Below, piece by piece: positions 23,033 through 34,022 of a DNA stretch of 64,000 nucleotides. The position numbers were made by a program, and so were the translations under genes. The notes beneath the pieces are model-generated. The model did not search any database. It worked only from the letters and a program-made list of their open reading frames with translations, and was not told the DNA's origin. The first letter of the stretch is position 1. The number at the start of each line of letters is the position of its first letter. Source of the DNA: Morchella semilibera (lineage: Eukaryota > Ascomycota > Pezizomycetes > Pezizales > Morchellaceae); NCBI GenBank assembly GCA_009192285.1, contig WBVU01000005.1, positions 3,304,731 to 3,368,730 on the forward strand, written 5' to 3'.

Positions 23033-24657
23033 CCACACTGCTAGAACGTTCTTTCTCGCTGCAAGCCACCATACCTCACCACCACCTCACCACCACCCCC
23101 GCCAGTCCATATGCATTGGTAAGAATCATTATACCATTAATTCTTGGTTCCGTGAAAGCTACCACAATTGGTATAGACATACAGACTACCCCGTTCTGTT
23201 CAACATTCACGCGAGCTAAAGGCACCTGGTGAATCAGTCCCCTACATGCATACCCACTACCAGCTCTGGGGGTAAGTCAGTGAGGGCTATATCTCAGCAC
23301 GCGCGATCACCCCTACCAGCAGCTGAAATAGGAGAAGATCGAATAATATTGGGTCTAGCTGAGTCCATCAACCAACAATCTGGGTCGATTCAAACTGTGT
23401 CGCTAATCAATAAATCGGTCAGTGGGAACAACAGGGAACAACGCAACGCACTGTGTATCAATCTCGGTAGAAACATGCATATACTAAGGGGGAAACGGAT
23501 TCCGGAAACATCTAACACTGGAGTAGCAATGGCCGTATCAATCTTCCCCTTCGCCTCCCGATCACCCCCGCACCAACACCCAGTATATAAACAATCTAGT
23601 TGTAGATTGAAAATCCAGACTGAAATCTCCTAACCCCCGGACCACTCCCGTAATAATTAAACTTCAGCTCCCCACGTTAGACATACAACCTATGGTCTCG
23701 AAGATTCCGATTGGAGTAGGGTTGGGCTCGTGCCAGGACTTGGGTTGGCGAGTGATAGTGTGTGATCCATCCCACACATATTCTGGCTAATAAACTAGTG
23801 AGACATAAAATAAAAAGTATAGTTCTAGCTTCCGAGGCATACATAGACTCATCTGCCGGTGCCACAAACTCAAGCGACCCGACTAGGTATTACCCACGTG
23901 TATTTTGATTTTTTAGGTGGTGGGAAGAGTTTGATCCTGGATTGAAGCGCTGCTTTCTTGCTTTCCCCCCGGGATGAGAGGGCCCAGACACTCCTGCTGC
24001 ACATGTACCTGAGAACGGTGATTTATGGTCCTCTTGGCGCCGGGGCTGCCCTAGATCTCGCCCTAAGGCCAGAATCTTGTTTACTGTGCCGTCGGAGCTT
24101 TCGAAGCTGAGTGGGTGTGCTACATACTCATAGTGTCACAATTACATGCAATTTGAGCTACTTGCATGAAATAAGGCACTGTTGACAGGTCTAGACATGT
24201 TTGTCAAGCTTGCAAAATCAAAACTGACACTTTTCTGTAAGTATGTACAACGAGAACTTTAGCTATACATCCTCGGCAATCATCAATTTTGGTATCGTTA
24301 GAATATGCCCGATTTTTCGACTCTTCATGTCGAACAGGCCTTAGTTATGCGCCGAGACTAATGCGGTTCTGGAAGTATGTTTGCGCGAAGAGATAATGTA
24401 TCTGCTCTAATCGGGCACTCACTTCCCCTTTCAAGCAGGAGCTGAAAGGGTCACGGGAGTTATTAAAAACCATGTCTGGAGTGGGAGTAATGGAGGGAAC
24501 TTTGGATCTCAGACATTGGTGCAGCTTGGTTGGGGTGCTTGAGGGCTAATATTTATAAGTAAATCATTATAACCCTGCTTTGCATAAATGAAGAAGGCTT
24601 TCATTAGACATTACTCGGTTTTTCTCCTTCGTTAAAATCTGCAGAACGTCATCCTGC

Positions 24658-24890
24658 ACACGGAACACGGAGGTCGGTTAGTGTTGGAGAAGACAAGGAT
24701 GATGTTTTGTTTGTTTCTTTTTGTTTTGTAGTTGGCGGTGGAAGTTGTCAGCCTGCTGAATGCTCTTTACTGAGTGTGGCCAGAGGTTGGCGGGGTAGTT
24801 CAGGGGATAAAATAGTGCGATATCGTCATAGCCTGTCAGGCTGGATACGATTACTGATGTAAACAAAAAAAAAAAAACACGGAACACGGA
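24658..24890 (+). mobile_element. SINE-like or processed retroposon with 14-bp target-site duplication
   Basis: The 14-base sequence ACACGGAACACGGA occurs at 24658-24671 and again at 24877-24890. Between the copies lies a 205-base insert that ends in a run of about 13 A residues abutting the right copy. That arrangement (direct repeats, 3' poly-A, plus orientation) is the signature of LINE-type target-primed reverse transcription. Within the insert, TAGTTCAGGGGAT at about 24797 resembles a tRNA-type A box, but no clear B box follows. The source RNA is therefore unknown. No protein is encoded. Confidence 0.75.
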
Positions 24891-25445
24891 CCCTATGTAC
24901 CTCCATTCAACGTGCGAACCCCTTACCCATGTCCACGTTGTGCTAACTCTCATTTGCAAACCGGCTATCCGGCTGCAATCCGGGTGCATGTCGCTTCCCC
25001 AGCGGAACAATAGACGAAAGGTTCTTATAAAGGGTCAACTTATTGCTCCGAATTTCCTCCGCATCCGAGCTAAACCGTTAGAAAAAAAAATCAGCCCACT
25101 CAGCCACGATTGGTGAACCTCTGTTAAGCCCTTTTCTGGAATCACTCTATCATACTGGGCCCACTTGATTAAGCGGCTAGCTGTGGGGACTGGTAAAATA
25201 GTAAAATAGGGCTGTGGAATGGCATTAATAATATTGATTTGTCATGGAGCGCCCTACTATATATGTATATATTGGGGTCAAAGGGGGATTGTCTTATCAG
25301 AGTCTATTTCCCCTACTTTTTGCGTCGTCGCCTAGGTATCAGTGAATGTAGGGACTCGGTTCAGGGACCATCTGTAGTCTTAAAGGGAATGCATGCACTC
25401 GAGAGTGATTTTTTGTTGAGGGGGGGGAGGGGAGGGAACATGAGT

Positions 25446-26412
25446 CAGTACGAAAAAAGACTAGGGTGGGATCACTACAGTAACCCTAGGTAGCAGCAGT
25501 ATGGTATTCTTATCTATACCGTATTCTTCACAATGCCGATTGATTAGGGGCCCGTTTGGCAACAGGCCAAAACGTTGTAAACTCCGTTTCAATGATCTTT
25601 TTGTTAGGCCTTGACCCTTGGAGACTCCGTTTTGTCTGGGCCCTAGATTATTTATAGTGTCAATTAGCGTCTTCCGGTATAGCAGATGAGGCCTTGTACT
25701 GCTTGGTTTGAGCATAGGGCCTGAAGCTAAGGGTAGGCTGTCTGTAGGGAGTACTACAGTATGAAAAATGGGCTATAGGACTACGGAATTTAGTGACAAA
25801 TACCGAATCAAGTCGGCATTAGGGAAAGGGTACTGTACAAGTACCGTATTCTTACCGCAATGCTAGCGTACCAACGAGAATACCGTAGTGATCCCACCCC
25901 TCTCGTCGGGACTGTAGTACGAGACTCAGTCGATCATCATCATCGTGATAATAATCATAATCGATCGGGGTGGAGCACCATTCTCGAAGCATGTAGCTAG
26001 GTATGCCTATATATATCATAAAAATATATGTTTTAGAAGTACTTCCCAGTTCTAGAAAGCCCATCACCAGGGGGTAAACTCTGGGGTATCTATTGGTGTA
26101 TTAGATATCTGGCGATGTTCATATTTGTGATGCTTCAAGCTTAAAATGCGGGATTAGGGTTAGGGACAGAAAGTGTTGAGTATTTTCCTATATCCTGCGG
26201 TTTTACTGGAGCACGGTAATTAGTAAAACTCAGTATTAAGATCACTGACTTTGCATTCTCTAAAATATGTACAATTGTATTCTTACCGCATTTTTTTCAC
26301 TTCGGTATTCTCGAAAATACATATTTTTAATTATATAGCATTTATATTAGTGCTGTAGCAATATCGCACTATACTTCCTATGGTAGTGATCCCACCCCCT
26401 TTTTTCGTACTG
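25446..26412. mobile_element. Non-autonomous terminal-inverted-repeat element
   Basis: CAGTACGAAAAAAG begins the left end at 25446, and its exact reverse complement ends the right end at 26412. After a few unequal bases both arms continue with GGGTGGGATCACTAC, giving an inverted repeat of about 31 bases. A third copy of GTAGTGATCCCACCC lies inside at about 25886, and the motif GTATTCTTACCGCA recurs near 25850 and 26278. This suggests nested or duplicated ends. A TA target duplication is possible if the termini start at CGAAAAAAG. No transposase frame is present, so it would need a helper. Confidence 0.55.
25545..25645. mobile_element. Small GGGCCC-ended insert (hAT-MITE-like)
   Basis: A 101-bp segment begins TAGGGGCCCGTTTGGCAAC and ends TCTGGGCCCTA, so its ends are short inverted repeats. 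A diverged relative in the opposite orientation lies at 33590-33655. Both share the GGCCAAAACG and TTTTTGTTAG blocks. The start resembles short hAT-type MITEs. The flanks GATTGATT and GATTATTT could be a decayed 8-bp duplication. It lies inside the larger terminal-inverted-repeat element. Confidence 0.45.
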
Positions 26413-28450
26413 GTGTTTTGAACAGGCAATCTTCCGCTAAATGAGAAAATGTAAATATTACACACTGAGTACTTGGTGGGAGGGCTGGTTTTGTGTTTCA
26501 ATCATATATTTCTACTATAGTGCTCATGGCTGAGTATATTGGGTGAACGTTAAAAATCGCAAATTTCCACCGGCAAGGAAACCGGCCATATTGTGTATGT
26601 TTCATCTCGGAACAGTTTCTCCCCCCGTATACGGCATATGCGGCGGGGCTGACATCTCAAGGCTGCCGGTTTGATTCATTTATGACTGCATGTTGTTGCA
26701 ATTGTGCCTGGTGGATAAATGTGTTATGTACTGGGACGTGTGTTTTACGGAGGTGTACTTACCTACGTTCCGTACGCGACCTTTGGCAGCGCCCATTTGA
26801 ATGAATTGCTAGATATATTTGAGCCTTCTGAAAAGAAGGCCTAGAGATCTTGAGTCTGCCAATTTAGCATTGATGATCGGTTCCGAGTTTTTGGAAAGAA
26901 GGAGATGATTCTCGGTGAGTTCCGTTACAACCCCCACTCCTAATCAACGTTTCCAGTTACACTATAGTACTAGCTATATACATGTATCCATCCCCAGACT
27001 GCCGACTAACCCGAAACACGGTTAAGGTCATCGTCCCCTGCAGTTTAGCGAGGATGTTGAGCCTGTTCAGCGCAAAAGCTTTTGCATATATGTACACAGA
27101 CAGACTCTAGCGGGACGGGTCTCCGGGAGGATGGCGGGGGGATGGGGGATGGGGTAGCTAGCGGTGTGTATTAGGGTCTCAGAAAGAATATTCTAAGGCT
27201 CCAGGCCGACGTTTAATCGAGATGTGGCTAGCTGGCTGGATGGCTAAGTAGCACTTTGGCGCATTTTTTTAATTCATTAGCTAGCTAGCTGCTTTTAATT
27301 GTAGATAAGTACTGACCACCTCTTGTTTTGTCTTACTTTATGGCTACTTTTCGCGAAGGATGTATGTACTTTACCTACACAAGTAATTTAGTTTAGAATC
27401 AAGTGGCGTTCGAATCACAATCATTTATAAGGGTAGAATTTTAGTACGGGCATTTCCCAGGGGGGGAGCCTTAATGATCGAGTTCCATCCCAGCTACATT
27501 GCATGTGCCTATTTAATATTCCCATGGCCATTGCATCTCCTCCTCCTCTTGTAATCGAAGGCTTGTAAAAAAATATATCGTTTTGTGGTATATCCTTGTC
27601 GCACCTGCTGGTTCATTGATTAAATTTCGAGACTCTGTAAAAGAAAATCTGCCGGTTCCCCATGATGATCATCTTGACAATATCGAGCAACTCTAGAATT
27701 CTTGGAACTAGGGAAGGAAAGCGATAAAAAAAAAAAGTAGAGTACCCAAGCATGTACGGGGTCAGTACTACAGCACAGCGCTATAAGAAACGCCAAGGTT
27801 GCGGCGGTTCTTGTTTCTTATACATGTAGTTATAGCGAGGTTTCTTATAGCGAGGTATGCGGCCATATATGCCATTTCCACGCGGAGGTATCCGATCTCT
27901 TCTAGCCCTGCATGCATTCACACTTTAGAATATGTCGAGGTACTATATTTTTTTTTTCGCCCCTGCTATAATCACCATCTAGCTCTATATGACCACCCGG
28001 CCGGCCCATGCGACATTTTGCCATGTATGTAGAGTAGGAAACTTTTAGATGCGATGATGGGTTAAGGTGATGGCTGCTTTTGAGGTGGTAATCCAACGGC
28101 TTTGATCGCTAATATATAGATCTACGTGTGCGCGCGTGCCTTTCTATAAGATCTTCGAAAGGTCCCTGTACCAAAGAAAGAAAGAAAAAGAGAGACTTAA
28201 GCAAGTAGTTGCCCCCCCCCACCCATACGCGCTCCGCCCCCCAGCTGCAGCAGCAGCTAGCTTATAGCTAGTTCGACCTGCCTGCCTGCTTTGACGATAA
28301 CCGTATACATATAATATATATATACTACCGCCAGCTGGGTATATATATAAGTAGAACCTTCTTTGAATTCTACTAGTTACGGGGACTGGAGAGGTTCGAA
28401 TATCAGTATTTCCTTGTTTTTTTATCTTTATTCTCTTTTAATCTTGCGCG

Positions 28451-30047
28451 ATGGTTCTGGGCCCGCTGTTGTTTGCAGTGGAGTTCCCACTGTTAACACT
28501 GTCGACGGCGTTTGTGGCTTTAAGGTGAGAATCACAGATATATGTGCATGTTTGTTTTTTTTGTTTTTTTGTGCATGTGCTGATTGAGATGAGTGGGTAC
28601 TGGTAGATTCCATTGTCGACATGTTATAGTGCGGAATTTAGGGGCGGATGATTGGATCATGTTGGTAGCGCTGGTATGTACTGTTCTTATGCATGACTTT
28701 GAAGGTGGTGAATAGCAGGACTGACACTGCCGCTGTTAATACATAGTTTAACGCGTGGGGTATTGGCATACTTAATATTTTTCAAGTCAAATATGGGTCT
28801 GGGTAAGTGGTCAATTTTAATTCCTCTGTGCAAAGAAATACTCTATGCAATGATTCTTTATTAACTGACTGAACAGTACCCATATGAAAGATCTGGTATA
28901 TTATATATATATATCCATCTGGGTGGAAAAAATTTGTAACTGGGCTGACGATTGATAATATAGCCTCTCACGCCCGAGACATTCTTGGGAACCCTGAAAG
29001 TATGGTATATCTACCAGATGCTCTACCTCATAACCCTCTTCTTCGTCAAGATGAGCATTCTGGCGTTCTATCGCCGGCTGTCGCCAGCACAGGGATACCA
29101 TCTGGCGATTAAGATTACCGCGGCAATGGTGACGATTTTTACGATATCTATGGTCTTTGTTAATGTAGGTTACCATAGATTGCCTACCTGCTAGCCTGTT
29201 AGTTGGGTAGGTATAATGTGGGTGAGAGAGTAGTTTGCTGATAATTGAGATGATATGTAGGCCTTTGAATGTCCGAAGAAGCCGAGCCTGGCGTGGGCCC
29301 CGACGTTCCCGGCGGGTTGCAATAATCTTGTGCCAGTGTACTATGCGCAGGCAGGATTCAACATTTTTTCCGATATCGTAATTTTGTTGCTGCCATTGCC
29401 GTCTTTGTTGCGGCTGCAGGTGAACAAAAGGAAGAGAGGTATCTAGCTATAACTCTCCTGCATTATATGATGCGCTGCTCTGGTACTAATATTTGACAGT
29501 GGCCCTGATACTCGTTTTCTCAATCGGCGGAGTGGCAGTAATTGCATCGATAGTCAGGATCAATGCGCTGTACATCTTTCAGCACTCGACAGACATCCCA
29601 TGTAAGCCTACCATATAGTTCCGGGTCTCGATACTTGAGCTTCTAGGACAGCTACTAACAAGCAACCGCACCCCCTCCCCAGACGATGGCATCTTCATCC
29701 TCATCTGGTCGCAGGTCGAAATCAACGTCGCAATTATCTCTGCCTCCGCGCCCTCCCTCCGACCACTGGTAAGATCCATCCTCGGCGGCGCCTCAACCGC
29801 AAGCTCCAGCAACCCGAAATCCACCTCCTACTACACGCGCAAGAACCGCATTCCGCTCCAATCGTTCAGCGGGCCCGGGCGGGACGCGGAGATCATCACA
29901 AATGTGAGTGGGCGCAGTGCGGGCATGGGGAATGAGAGTGAGGAGCATATCGTTGCTAAGTCGGGTGGGATCATTAGGACGACGGATGTTACGGTGGAGG
30001 TGATGGACGAGGATAGGGAGCGGAGAGGATCGTGGGGGAAGGTTTAG
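28451..30047 (+). CDS. Fungal rhodopsin-domain (PTH11-like) integral membrane protein
   Basis: Eight exons (28451-28524, 28607-28673, 28747-28802, 28877-28895, 28964-29164, 29261-29438, 29500-29601, 29683-30047) encode 353 residues. The frame stays intact across seven introns of 61-96 nt. The protein has the layout of the fungal rhodopsin-like domain with seven membrane segments. Family landmarks are NLGADDWIMLVAL after the first helix, KVWYIYQMLYLITLFFVKMS, FYRRLSP, ECPKKP with GCNNLV in the extracellular loop, VYYAQAGFNIFSDIVILLLP and IWSQVEINVAIISASAPSLRPL near the last helix. The C-terminal tail is hydrophilic and probably cytoplasmic. Such proteins are thought to sense external signals at the plasma membrane, though ligands are mostly unknown. 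One exon (28877-28895) is only 19 nt. Confidence 0.92.
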
Positions 30048-31904
30048 GCTATCGAGGTTATTTATTTATTTATGCTTCATAGGAGCTAGGCTATCGAGGT
30101 TTATGTGGATCTCTTTTTTTTTTTAATGTCTTCTTTGTGTTTATTTTTTTTCTTTCTTTTCTTTCTTTTTTTTTCTTTCCCTTTTGGTCGGAATTAAGGC
30201 TTGGGTGGCGCGGGAGGCTAGCAGGCGTTGATCGAATGATACTACGAATTTGGAATTTGGGAATACATGTAATTACTGAACTATCAATAACATGGTCATG
30301 GAACGCATAGGTACATGTATTTATAATGTACTTTGGTCATATTCAAGTTGCACGTGCATTGAAGCCGTCCATCCGTACATACTTGTAGGTATGTACAGGG
30401 GAGAAGCTTTACGAACCAGGTATAATCAGTCCATCTCTCTCTATTCAGTTATATAAGTACATGTACTCATAAAGGTTTCAGTAGCGTCGACAATACGAGG
30501 AGTGTGTCAAACTTGTACATAAAACGACAACATTTCTGGGTTTACCATACCAATATTCCCTCCCTATCCCCCTCCTCTAACAGAGATGTAGATATACGTA
30601 GTTAGTTTGGAATAATATATATTCTATCATAGGGTTCGCCTATTAGTAATTATGTCCATCGCAGACAATCACATGAAACTACATGTATCAATTAATCCCT
30701 TCGTCCGCCGTCACCGCCCGTCTTCCCCTATACCTACGTCCAGGGAGGAACATGGGACATCAATTCGAGGAAAAGGAGTCTGACTACTCCAGGATAATGC
30801 AGCATACTACCACTTTTTAGTTGCAGTTCAACGTCGGCTACACCAAACTAATTTAACCGTATTTCCCACGGCCGGGTATAGTATGATCTAGACATGTAGT
30901 TTGGAACATGCTAGGAAAGGTCGCAATATTGTGACGCGCGCCTGAGATCCTTTTGGTAGTTGTAGAGAACAAGATCAAGTCATGATCAAGCATTCTCGTT
31001 GATAGCAGTCTACCCTTCCCTATATCCGCTAGCTAGGTAGTTACTTTATACACGGAGTCCCCAGTCAAGACATTGTATATAGACCACATGTACATAGTAC
31101 CGAGAGCTAACCAATACAGGTCGCTTAGCGTCTCTCTTCATATGGCTCTACTATCGAAGCACGCAAGCCGGATTGCGATTTGTGAGCGTACATGTATGTA
31201 GTAAGTAGTGGACGCTTTGACATTGACGGGCCGTACGGCGACGGGAGATAGGGAATTTGGGTCAAAGGTTTAACCGCGGTGTAGATAGGTGGAGATTTCC
31301 TATTTAATCGCCTGAGGCGCTTTGTTCTGAACCTTATAGGCCTAGCTGGTTGTATATATATACCTACGTACGTACGTGTAAGTGAATAGTTAGCATTGTG
31401 GTCTTAGAATGAAGATAAGTGGAGTACTATATGTAGCTATGCACTCAGTTTCTGCCGAGTTCCCCCAGTAAAATAAATGTCTCCACTCGCTTCCCATGGT
31501 AGATGTCGTTTGGGGGAAGAACGAAAAAACGCATTCTTTCTGTTCCGGGACCAAGGATCTGTTATGTATCCCTAGTGCCATGTAAGTATGTGGAGAACTG
31601 TGGAGATGCCTAGGTACATGTAGGAAGGGTACTCTAGGCAGATATGTAGGTACATGTAGGCAGCTTTTTCAGCGAGGTAGGTGTACATGTAAGTACATGT
31701 ACGTAGATTACATACATGTAGGCAGGGTTCTTTAAATTTGTTAACCATGGGCATGGGGGCTGTGCGCTGGTAGTAGACAAACCCACATACATAAAAAAAA
31801 TCGGTACTTATAAACTGCTAAAGGTTCTCCCCTCTTGGTAGATCAACAACAGAATCTCGGTAGTCTCACTTGTCACTTCTGTCATCTTACATACTTCTAG
31901 AAAT
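30048..31904. other. Intergenic region upstream of the tyrosinase
   Basis: No gene is supported. T-rich tracts at about 30110-30185 fit the 3' flank of the rhodopsin-domain gene. ACATGT palindromes are frequent (30264, 30311, 30460, 30683, 31087, 31189, 31614-31711). The last 100 bases before 31905 contain a C/T-rich stretch fitting the tyrosinase leader. Confidence 0.5.
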
Positions 31905-33149
31905 ATGCGTTCGGTCAGCACTATTATCACTTCGGCACTCTCTTTGGCCTCTGTTCTTGGGGGTGTTAATGCTACTCCCATAGTAGATACATGTCGTGAT
32001 CCAATCATACGTAAAGAATGGTAAGATACTCTGCTTAATATCCTAGAAGAGTGCTGATGAGCCGGTAGGAGAACATTGAAGAACTCTGAAAAGGCGAGCT
32101 ACATCACCGCCGTAAAGTGTCTGCAAAAAACCCCGTCAATTGCCAGGGCCACAATCCCGAACGCAGTCAGTAGGTTCGACGACTTTCAGGGTGTACACAT
32201 TCAGCGAACGTTCCAGATTCATTTTGTCGTGAGTAGCAGCACAGCACCTAGCCAGACCTAGAAACAAATCCTAACTTTCCTATAGGGACACTTCCTGGCA
32301 TGGCACAGATATTACGTGGCCACCTACGAAAAGGCTCTTCGCGAAGAATGTGGGTACGACGGTGCCCAACCATACTGGGACTGGACTTTAGACTCCTCTG
32401 ACTTCCTTTCCTCTCCACTATGGGACCCTATTACTGGCTTCGGCGGCAATGGGGCCACCATAGCGGCGACCAATAGCAGTTTTGCTGTTCCTGGGGCAAC
32501 TGGCGGTGGCTGTATCTCGGACGGACCGTTCGTAGACTTCCGGCTCCATCTTGGGCCTGGAGACTCCCTGAATGCCACTAGCCGCTGCCTTACTAGAGGC
32601 TTCAGTCCTGTCATAGCTGCGAACTTCTCAAATACCGCAAAGGTTGACCGTGCGCTCGCTCAGGTTGACTTTGGCTGGTTTAATAAGATCGTAGAAGGGG
32701 AGACGAATTTCATCAATGTTGGCATCCATGGCGGTGGACATTACTCAATCGGTGGAGAGGCGGGCGATCTTTATGCTAGTCCCGGAGGTATTAACATAGA
32801 AATCCCATTTACCAAAAACTAGTAGAGTGGTTTGCTGATATAGATAGATCCGGTTTTCTATCTCCACCACGCAAACCTTGACCGTGTCTATTGGCTTTGG
32901 CAGTCTCAAAACCTTGCGGCAAGGCTTCTAGATATCTCTGGACCGATTGAGCTCATGGGGCCTACAACTGGACCGAACGTGACGCTGAGTTTCCCGATTG
33001 AGATGGGTCCACTGGCCAAGAACATTACTGTCGGGAATTTGATGAATATTCAGGGCTTGGCGGTGGGGACGGGACCTTTGTGTTACGACTATGCGGATAG
33101 TCCGGCGTTGGATGATGAAGACGATGAGGGGGAGAATGAGAAGTGTTGA
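31905..33149 (+). CDS. Secreted short tyrosinase (type-3 copper oxidase)
   Basis: Four exons (31905-32020, 32069-32228, 32286-32787, 32848-33149) encode 359 residues. The first 23 or so residues (MRSVSTIITSALSLASVLGG) form a signal peptide. The CuA site is seen in IHFVGHFLAWHRYY, with H90 and H99 spaced by eight residues and a further His upstream in GVHIQ. The CuB site has IHGGGH (about H240 and H244) and DPVFYLHHANLDR (about H267). The third intron splits that CuB block, and joining at 32848 restores SPGDPVFYLHH. Several NxS/T sites suggest glycosylation. The protein would oxidise phenols to quinones outside the cell, in melanin-type chemistry. It lacks the long C-terminal lid of mushroom tyrosinases and fits the short secreted ascomycete type. 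The acidic C-terminus ends in Cys. Confidence 0.93.
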
Positions 33150-33589
33150 GTGTGAGCTGACCACCAAGTAATTTTTAATTTCATGTCTGTATTGTTGAGG
33201 AGTTGGGGGATATATAGGGAATAGTGAAAATCTATATAATGAGATCTTCAGTAATTATAATCATGTCTTAACACAGATATTCTTATCAGTTAGTACTGGT
33301 TACGTTGTAGGTACGTACTTAAGCGGCAAAACGAGTGATTCGAGCTCGATGGTCAATACTGACCCCCTATAGTAGAGGGATTAAATTTGCATGGAAGATC
33401 CATTATTTGATAAGGGGATCCGGGATCTGTTAGTAAAGCCACACAAAACCTGCTTCTTCTGGGGGGGGGGGGGTCAGCATTTACTGACAGACTAAGGGAT
33501 AGTGGGTTTTGGAGCAACGATGGGATTGTAATACTAAGTAGCATGATTTGTTGAAGCATTAATTATAACTATAGATATGGCTAGCTTAC

Positions 33590-33655
33590 TAAGGGCCTTT
33601 AAGACAAAACTAACAAAAAGGTCGTCGTTTTGGCCGGTTGCCGAACAAGGCCCTA
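33590..33655. mobile_element. Small GGGCCT-ended insert, second copy
   Basis: This 66-bp segment starts TAAGGGCC and ends AAGGCCCTA. Its reverse complement shares GGCAAC-GGCCAAAACG and the TTTTTGTTAG block with the insert at 25545-25645. It is shorter and diverged. No target duplication is clear. Confidence 0.4.
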
Positions 33656-33674
33656 ATTGTGTGCCAACCTACTT

Positions 33675-33810
33675 TACATGTATGTACTACGGGGGGGGTA
33701 CGTAGGGGTAAGTCTCCAGAACTGCGGCCATGGTTGTAACAGGCCATACATTACCCCCGTAGTACTACGGGTAAGTCTGTAGACCTACCCCTACACCCGT
33801 AGTACATGTA
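33675..33810. repeat. 136-bp foldback element
   Basis: The left arm (TACATGTATGTACTACGGGG, then GTAGGGGTAAGTCT) is matched in reverse complement by the right arm (TACATGTACTACGGGTGTAG, then GGGTAGGTCT). An inner palindrome lies at about 33769-33790. It looks like a small foldback insertion whose ends coincide with ACATGTA motifs. Confidence 0.5.
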
Positions 33811-34022
33811 CTTATTGCTCATTTTAGAGACTACATGTATTCTATAGTATGAGATACAATATTTGGGGATTTACCCCAAATTAACGTGACTATGCTAGTT
33901 GACCAGCCAATCAATCTTCTGGTAGTGTGTATTATATGTCACGAACGCGTACTTCCCATACTACGATGCACCAAACACATTGAGCGTGCAATTGATTATC
34001 GTCTGGACATGTACTTTCCATC

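Larger units (their letters stand above)
21170..28450. other. 7.3-kb gene-poor region
   Basis: I found no gene here on either strand. The longest frames (about 100-134 codons near 22.5-23.6 kb and 24.7-25.0 kb) lack recognisable features. The stretch is populated by repeats described separately: the TCGA-rich patch, a retroposon with target-site duplication, a terminal-inverted-repeat element and a small GGGCCC-ended insert. TTAGGGTTAGGG occurs at 26154-26165. Microsatellites and ACATGT palindromes are frequent. Confidence 0.55.
33150..34022. other. Intergenic cluster of small inverted-repeat elements
   Basis: Three candidate small elements lie here. One is an imperfect inverted repeat of GTCAATACTGACCCCC (33352) with GGGGGTCAGCATTTACTGAC (33469-33488). 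One is the GGGCCC-ended insert at 33590-33655. One is a foldback at 33675-33810. No gene is seen. Confidence 0.45.

Noticed and set aside
33352-33488. Imperfect inverted repeat around a G-run
   Set aside because: The arms match only over short blocks and one includes a homopolymer run, so a separate element call is not firm.
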